Assembly (NCBI GenBank): GCA_023078685.1
Contig: JALGAS010000001.1
Span: forward strand, 372,001 to 436,000
Length of the DNA: 64,000 nucleotides
Direction of reading: 5' to 3'
DNA from: Neopestalotiopsis rosae
Lineage: Eukaryota; Ascomycota; Sordariomycetes; Amphisphaeriales; Sporocadaceae
Of the stretch, positions 58,850 to 64,000 are shown one piece after another. The notes beneath the pieces were generated by a model. The model had not been told where the DNA came from. It searched no databases and was given only the letters and a program-made list of their open reading frames with translations. Each line of letters begins with the position of its first letter. The stretch's first letter is position 1. The position numbers were made by a program, and so were the translations under genes.

Positions 58850-59473
58850 ATTCGTATTCAACTTTTCGAAAAATAAAACACAACAAATAGGCAAGCAAAA
58901 CATCGGAGGATGGACGGGAAGATGCATATTGCAGCACATTCCACAGAAGTCATGACCCTTCTGATCATGCTGTAACGCGGATGGCATCTTTGAAACAATC
59001 GTTTGGAGAATGAGAGATTTAAACAAAATATCTCGAGGAACTATTTCAACATTCAAAAATCATGATTAGGTAGCGAATGAAGTCAATCATTTCAGGATAT
59101 ACTTACCGTGTACAAGCAAGCATGGTCAATACTTACACCAGATTCAATGCCTAGACGAATGACTAAGCACATGTCCCTGCCAACCTGCAACCTGCTTAGC
59201 GCCTGCTCGCAGAACCAGCTGGCCGGCAGCCCACTGTAACAACAAACCGTTCCTTACGTCGACGTGCTGCTTGCAAGCTCCCCAGGTCCGCCAATAGCTT
59301 CCCAGCGTCATTTCCACAGGCAGCTTTCCCTCGAACGCCAAAGACCAGCTCCAGTATCGCCCTCATCCTCTCGAGAAAACTCCGAATCGGCTCTCCCCCC
59401 TCGACGGCCCGTACGAATTTCTGTCTTTCGTCCACTCTTCTCTCGCGCAACCGGATATTCAAGATTCACAATC
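58850..59473. other. Spacer and leader before the V-ATPase e gene
   Basis: About 620 bp without a gene; the right half is C/T-rich leader of the next gene. Confidence 0.45.
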
Positions 59474-60007
59474 ATGGCTGGCGGGTATGTCCGATCTCCC
59501 AAGGTGGCAAGCAACTTGGCCATCTGTCCCGGGTTTCCTCTCGAATCTCCCTCCAAAGATACCAGAACCGACGAAGACGCGAAGCGGTTTCTTTCCAGGC
59601 TAACCAGATATCCATGTGTACTATAGCGGCAGCATCTTCCTGGGCCTCGTCATCGTGGCGGCCATGTGCGTCGGCGCATGGTTCTTTGCGCCAAAGGGAG
59701 AGAACCAGACGTGAGTTCGGCCCTTGAAACAATCCACGCTCTACTACATTTCTTTGGCTGTATGGGGAAAAGGGCATGCCTCCATTCTTTCCGCTGGGGT
59801 CATGCCGCTCATCGTCTTCATACTTTCCAGCCTAGAGGCTTTGGAAAAAAAGGAACCTCAACTAACGAGAACAGAACATGGCGCTCGTCTCTGATCATCG
59901 CATTCATCGCTTGCTATCTCATGTGGTTCATCACCTTCATGGCGCAGCTTCACCCTCTTATCGAGCCGAAAAGCCCATCCGTTCGATCAGGATTTGAGCA
60001 CGAGTAG
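59474..60007 (+). CDS. VMA9: V-type ATPase subunit e
   Basis: Three exons: 59474-59484 (only 11 nt), 59627-59710 and 59875-60007, giving a 75-aa protein, the usual size. The first exon encodes Met-Ala-Gly plus two bases; the next supplies GSIFLGLVIVAAMCVGAWFF and APKGENQ; the last gives WRSSLIIAFIACYLMWFITF and MAQLHPLIEP. Two transmembrane helices separated by the conserved PKGENQT loop identify the small hydrophobic V0 subunit e (yeast Vma9), needed for V-ATPase assembly in vacuolar and Golgi membranes. The junction at 59710/59875 reads GENQ-TT-WRSSL. Convergent with ARV1. Confidence 0.94.
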
Positions 60008-60483
60008 ATTGGATCGCAGATTGTTGTTGCTTGAAGGAGAGCGAAGTAGAAGAAAGCGGCGGAAACGACACACAAACCTTGGGGACAAGAAGCTCTCAAG
60101 AGCGCCCTGCCTCCCCCGGCGGCGGGAAGGAATTACCTTGGGAGACTTCGGGCATCCATGAGATATCATGTGAAGGCTCGATTGTATCATGTACGAGCTA
60201 TCGTATTGACTATCTGTCTACATCACTTGGCGTTCTGGGAAGAATGGCATGGCTTATATGATTTTTCTTATTTTCATTGATTGCTCATGGCGAGTTATGT
60301 TTGACGAGCCGTTATACGAGCTGAGGGGAAATTACGGCATAATTGTCACGATATTTCTTGCAGAGTGGCAGTCCGTAGAGATCGTAATCTTCTCATCACG
60401 AATAGGTACAAAGAGGGTTATAACATGAAATGATTTGCAAACTCGTAGATAATTTCGCCCCCATGTCGTTGCTCTTTTATATA
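60008..60483. other. Convergent 3' region between VMA9 and ARV1
   Basis: About 480 bp; no gene seen. Confidence 0.5.
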
Positions 60484-61525
60484 TCAGCCGACCGCCAGAC
60501 TACTTGCCCAATCCCTAATGTAGAGCACCGCAGCCAGAAGCGCCCGTCCGTCAGCTGCGACACCGCTCTCGCCCACACCGTCCACACCTTCGAGCCCTAC
60601 CATCCACAAGATCATGCGTCCCACGATCCACCTACTCACAGCTCCAGCGGCTGCCAGCAGCAAGGCGGCGGGATAGCCACAGTCTAGCAGGATCTTGAGA
60701 GCCTCGACATTGTTCAGCACGACGGCCCACCCTAGACTCCTCGCCGCCGCGGGCACGTCGTAGTCCCAGATCACCATGAGTATCGGAAAGAGCTTGGTGG
60801 ACGAGCTGACGAGCAGGGCCGTGGAGACCGAGTTGGGCCGCGAGTACGTGCGCATGAGGCCGAGGTGGTTGAGGGGCGAGAAGGGCGACGAGGTCAAGAA
60901 GCGAATCGAGAGGTGAAACGCGAGGGTCGAAAAGGTGCATAGAATCACTTGTTGGAAAGAACCCAATGTTAGAACGAGAAAGCTTCGTATTTGGAAACCA
61001 CAAAGTGAAAGAGGGAGAGATAGATAGAGAGAGAGGGTGCTTACGGAAGAACATGTATTGGAACACAATCGGCTGCCGCGCCAGACTCCCCAGGTTGCCC
61101 TGACTCCCCGGGACCGGCGCCGACTGCTTCTCGATGCGCGCCCACGTCAAGTACACGTCAAAGAGGAGGAGCAGCGTGCCCAGGCGCAGAATGGACGGGT
61201 CAAACTGATCATGATCGCGCATGAGGGTATTATGTAGGAGATGACGATAGACCTGAAGCAAAGCAACAAAACGTCAGTCATTTGTCGTTGCCGCCCCCCA
61301 TTCCCGTGTTTCCCTTTTCAACAACAGCAAACACACCTGTGGCTTGATCAAGACCAGATCAATAAACAGCACGACAAAGTCATGCTCGACGTACTTGTCG
61401 CAGAACCTCCCGCAGTTCTTGCACACTGTCAATCGGATGTTATGGCCGCTCGAGGGATCGCCGGCGCCCGAGTACTGCGTCCATAACGTCTTGACAGGGT
61501 GCCGACATTCGATACAAATCGGCAT
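60484..61525 (-). CDS. ARV1: ARV1-family sterol/lipid homeostasis protein of the ER
   Basis: Three exons: 61525-61337 (63 codons), 61252-61045 and 60947-60484, giving 286 aa. The N-terminus is the ARV1 homology domain: CIECRHPVKTLWTQYSG and VCKNCGRFCDKYVEHD form a two-pair cysteine zinc ribbon, followed by VVLFIDLVLIKPQ and VYRHLLHNTL, split exactly by intron 1. Later hydrophobic segments (GTLLLLFDVYLTW, VILCTFSTLAFHLSIRFL, LLLAAAGAVSRWIVGRMILW) are the membrane spans. Yeast Arv1 acts in ER sterol distribution and GPI-anchor precursor movement. The second intron contains a GATA/GAGA-type short repeat and ends in AAG rather than CAG or TAG. Confidence 0.93.
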
Positions 61526-62339
61526 GGTTTCCCTCTCCCCGTGCCCCGATCTCTCTTGCTCTCTGTCTCCTTCCCTCTCTTTTGGGGTATGTTGTTTGCC
61601 CTCCCTCCTTGTGGATTTATTTGGTCCGGGTCGCCGCAGTGGTAGGTTCGCTACCTGGGATGCATTGTTTTGTTGAAAAGAAAAACAAGAGAATTCCTTG
61701 GAAATCTTCTATCGTGATACGAAGTTACAACCCGCTGACTCAAGCTGGGGCTGGCTGGAGGTTTTGCAGGATGATTAGATTGGTAGATATAAGTTAGCAG
61801 GGGCAGGCTCAGAGTTGCATATATCCGAGCCTTGCATCATGCCCACGCGTTCAGGCGTTTGAACCCGCGTAAAGCGGGAGCCACTTAGTTTACCTAGGTC
61901 AGGTACTGTACGTAGGCTAGCGCCTTTAGCAGTGCCTGGTTCTGAATCTCAAGCAATATATTGTCAGGTTTACTCCATATAATCCATACAACTTGGACTG
62001 TTACAACATTGTACTTGATTATCACACAATACATTCCGCAGCAACAAGCCATGGTATTTCTAGATGAATATGTAATCAAATATTCGAGTAAGCGCATACT
62101 GACTAGGTGGGAACATCAGCGTGTTCTACTATCTCAGTGTCCAACAACGCAACAGTCGATGCAGCATCCCGGAAATCAGCATCTAACTCCTGCCTCCCAA
62201 AACGCCAGTGATGCAGCAATCACCGCTTTGAAATAAAAATTGTTGAAGAGTCTTAAGTCTATCCAGTGATATGAGAGTAAGGCAGAATTTACTTGCAATT
62301 CAAGCCAAGTCTAGTAATGTAGTCCCGTCCAGTGATGAA
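61526..62339. other. ARV1 upstream region and 3' flank of the LysM gene; no gene seen
   Basis: 814 bp; no supported gene. Confidence 0.45.
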
Positions 62340-64000
62340 TCAGTCAGTCTTTTTCCCCTTCGACCCAGTAGGCCGTCCACGAACAATGCCCTCGCCCTCG
62401 TCTCGAGCCGTGGAGCCAAAGTAATCCGTGTTCAGTGGATTCGCTGCCGGCATGCGCAGCGGAGTCCTCGGCCTTCCATCGTCACTATTAGTGTCCGTCA
62501 GTTCGATGAGATCAAGCTCATCCATAGGCTTCTTGGATCCAAGCATTGGTGTCGTGGGACGTTTGGACCATGCGCTGCGCAGCCATGTTTCAACCGTTGC
62601 GGCGGCTTGTTCTAAGCCAAGACCCTGCGTGTTGTTGACTATAGCCGCATCCCGACCGTCTTCAAATGGACTCTCCACGATTCCCGTAGGCGCATCGTCT
62701 TCGGGTTTACTAGCAAAACCCCAGTGTGCTGACTCGGACCCCATGACAGACATTGATGGCAAAGAGTCGATGGAAAACCCCTTTGGCAAACGCTTGTTGA
62801 CCCACGTGTTGAGGGAATCCTTAGCAGGCCCGGGGGCGTTGATGCTCCTGCTCATAGTGCCTACTCCACCCGGCCGCCTCATCCACGTAGGCACATTGTC
62901 GTTTTGACCGACGCTATTGCCTCGGCTTCTCGCTATAGACGGCGAGTTTCCTAGACTTCCAAAATTGGGTCGGCTGCTCAAAGAACTCTGCCGACGATCC
63001 GTAATGCGCGCGGGACTTTCCAAGATCCGATTATCAGAAATGGCTGACGCCCCTCGCGACATTTCAGTGGACTGTCGGGGACTAGAGAAGGCAGACACAG
63101 TGTGGATGCTCTTCTTCCTCCTTGGTGGAAAGAACCCCATTGACTTTCTGGACACTCTCACGATCTCCACTGGATGTTCAACAGAGTCCAATTTCACCCA
63201 CCTCACATGCGTCCAGGGCTGCTCCTCTTCGCCCAGTGACTGAGTCTGGCTGTTGCGCGAGGCAAAGAAGTCGTCATGTAAAACCTGCGGTTGCGACGAC
63301 TCACCGGGGCTTCGCTGCAGGAAACTCTCGGGTTGAGGCGTCGTCGCTAAATGATCCACATTCTGGTTGTTGTAGAAGTTTGGAGCGTCGCATGGCCGTC
63401 CCTTGCTCTCGCATGCGTCCACAGGTATCATGAGGTGTTTGCGCACCTGTATATTGTCCCTGGACCAGAGTCCGTTCGTTTTTCTGAAGGCATGCTCTTG
63501 GCATCTGTATCGAAGCACCACGCCAGCGTAGGTATCGGTTGGCTGAACATGATGCAAATAAGCCAGTTGCTCCTCGGTTGGAGGCTCGCTTACACTCCTT
63601 GATGCACCTTCGTCCGAGTTCCTCCTTTTGAACTTTCCTGTGACATCAAGTCCTCCGTTGACACCGTCGTAGCTTTCGAGCACGCTGGCAGTCTTCATAG
63701 CCTTGAGCGCTGCCTCTCTCTGTTCAACTGATCCCGCAGCTATATCTTCGGCCCTTGGTCTGGATGTCTTGCCAGGTGGTGCAGGGCCCCAGCTATCGGG
63801 TAGCTGCCTGCTGCCTGCGCTATTGCTGCTTCCACCGCCACCACCACCAAATGTCTTCCATACGGATGTCTTTGCGCGGGACTTGCTCGGGTTTCTGCTG
63901 TTGGTTTGAGAAGTATCGCTATTGTAACCACTTTCTCCTCCCGACAATAATGACGAGGCAAAGTCCTGCACCGATGTCCAACTGGGAGTCCAGCCGCCTT
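62340..64000 (-). CDS. LysM-domain-containing protein, 5' part beyond the window
   Basis: The frame is open from the right edge down to TGA at 62340 (at least 550 codons), so only the 3' portion is seen. Near the start of the visible part is a disordered Gly/Ser-rich segment (GGGGGGSSNSAGS). A LysM-like motif follows: HHVQPTDTYAGVVLRYRCQE, then FRKTNGLWSRDNIQVRKHLM and IPVDAC. Further on are WTHVRWVKLDSVEHPVEIVRV, a conserved short block, and a disordered Ser/Pro-rich tail ending in GSKGKKTD. The LysM arrangement resembles intracellular LYSMD-type proteins of fungi and animals rather than secreted chitin-binding effectors, because the surroundings are long, polar and cysteine-poor; the missing N-terminus prevents a signal-peptide check. 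Function unknown. Confidence 0.75.
   Translation of the reverse strand, partial: GGWTPSWTSVQDFASSLLSGGESGYNSDTSQTNSRNPSKSRAKTSVWKTFGGGGGGSSNSAGSRQLPDSWGPAPPGKTSRPRAEDIAAGSVEQREAALKAMKTASVLESYDGVNGGLDVTGKFKRRNSDEGASRSVSEPPTEEQLAYLHHVQPTDTYAGVVLRYRCQEHAFRKTNGLWSRDNIQVRKHLMIPVDACESKGRPCDAPNFYNNQNVDHLATTPQPESFLQRSPGESSQPQVLHDDFFASRNSQTQSLGEEEQPWTHVRWVKLDSVEHPVEIVRVSRKSMGFFPPRRKKSIHTVSAFSSPRQSTEMSRGASAISDNRILESPARITDRRQSSLSSRPNFGSLGNSPSIARSRGNSVGQNDNVPTWMRRPGGVGTMSRSINAPGPAKDSLNTWVNKRLPKGFSIDSLPSMSVMGSESAHWGFASKPEDDAPTGIVESPFEDGRDAAIVNNTQGLGLEQAAATVETWLRSAWSKRPTTPMLGSKKPMDELDLIELTDTNSDDGRPRTPLRMPAANPLNTDYFGSTARDEGEGIVRGRPTGSKGKKTD

Noticed and set aside
1..64000. CRISPR arrays, prokaryotic operons, integrons or a secondary-metabolite cluster
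   Set aside because: The window is fungal nuclear DNA with spliced genes. No regularly spaced repeats and no polyketide, peptide-synthetase or terpene enzymes were seen.

Overview
The window comes from the nuclear genome of a filamentous ascomycete (Pezizomycotina, most likely Sordariomycetes; the exact genus cannot be read from it). The evidence is short introns of about 50-270 nt with GT...(C/T)AG ends and CTAAC/CTAAT-type branch points, moderately GC-rich exons in AT-richer spacers, pyrimidine-rich leaders, a nuclear tRNA with an intron after position 37, and an arginine-specific carbamoyl-phosphate synthetase gene preceded by the fungal arginine attenuator peptide uORF.

Layout. 0.4-8.8 kb: a P-loop glycerate-kinase-like gene (-), the peroxisomal multifunctional beta-oxidation gene fox2 (+, four exons), and a convergent RBR-type ubiquitin ligase gene (-) with a predicted membrane segment. 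9.4 kb: tRNA-Pro(CGG) with an intron. 9.5-12.7 kb: gene-poor, with a broken Helitron helicase fragment and an AT-rich island. 12.8-14.6 kb: arg2 (mitochondrial CPSase small subunit) with its regulatory uORF spread over three leader exons. 16.3-22.1 kb: three minus-strand housekeeping genes (ETF-beta, an ArfGAP, an RRM-RGG-RRM protein). 22-30.5 kb: sparse, with only one weak Arg/Ser-rich ORF. 30.6-37.2 kb: an HLTF/Rad5-like SNF2-RING protein (+) convergent with the stearoyl-CoA desaturase OLE1 (-). 40.8-43.6 kb: an atypical kinase-like protein. 43.6-48.9 kb: no supported gene. 48.9-64 kb: dense again, with mitochondrial Lon (-) divergent from a NECAP-like adaptor (+), a radical SAM PflX-like protein (-) divergent from a 3-hydroxyisobutyrate-dehydrogenase-family reductase (+), V-ATPase subunit e (+) convergent with ARV1 (-), and the 3' part of a LysM-domain protein (-) that runs off the right edge.

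The genes are ordinary single-copy housekeeping functions and not a metabolic or defence cluster. There is a loose lipid theme (Fox2, ETF-beta, OLE1, ARV1) and a mitochondrial one (ETF-beta, Arg2, Lon, probably the radical SAM protein), but nothing shows physical co-regulation apart from CCTCGG hexamers upstream of both fox2 and etfB. The items most worth following are the radical SAM PflX-like gene of unknown substrate, the RBR ligase whose IBR is split by a hydrophobic segment, the kinase-like protein with substituted catalytic motifs, and the 13-nt microexon in the arg2 uORF. All exon models are read from splice signals and frame continuity only; no transcript evidence was available.
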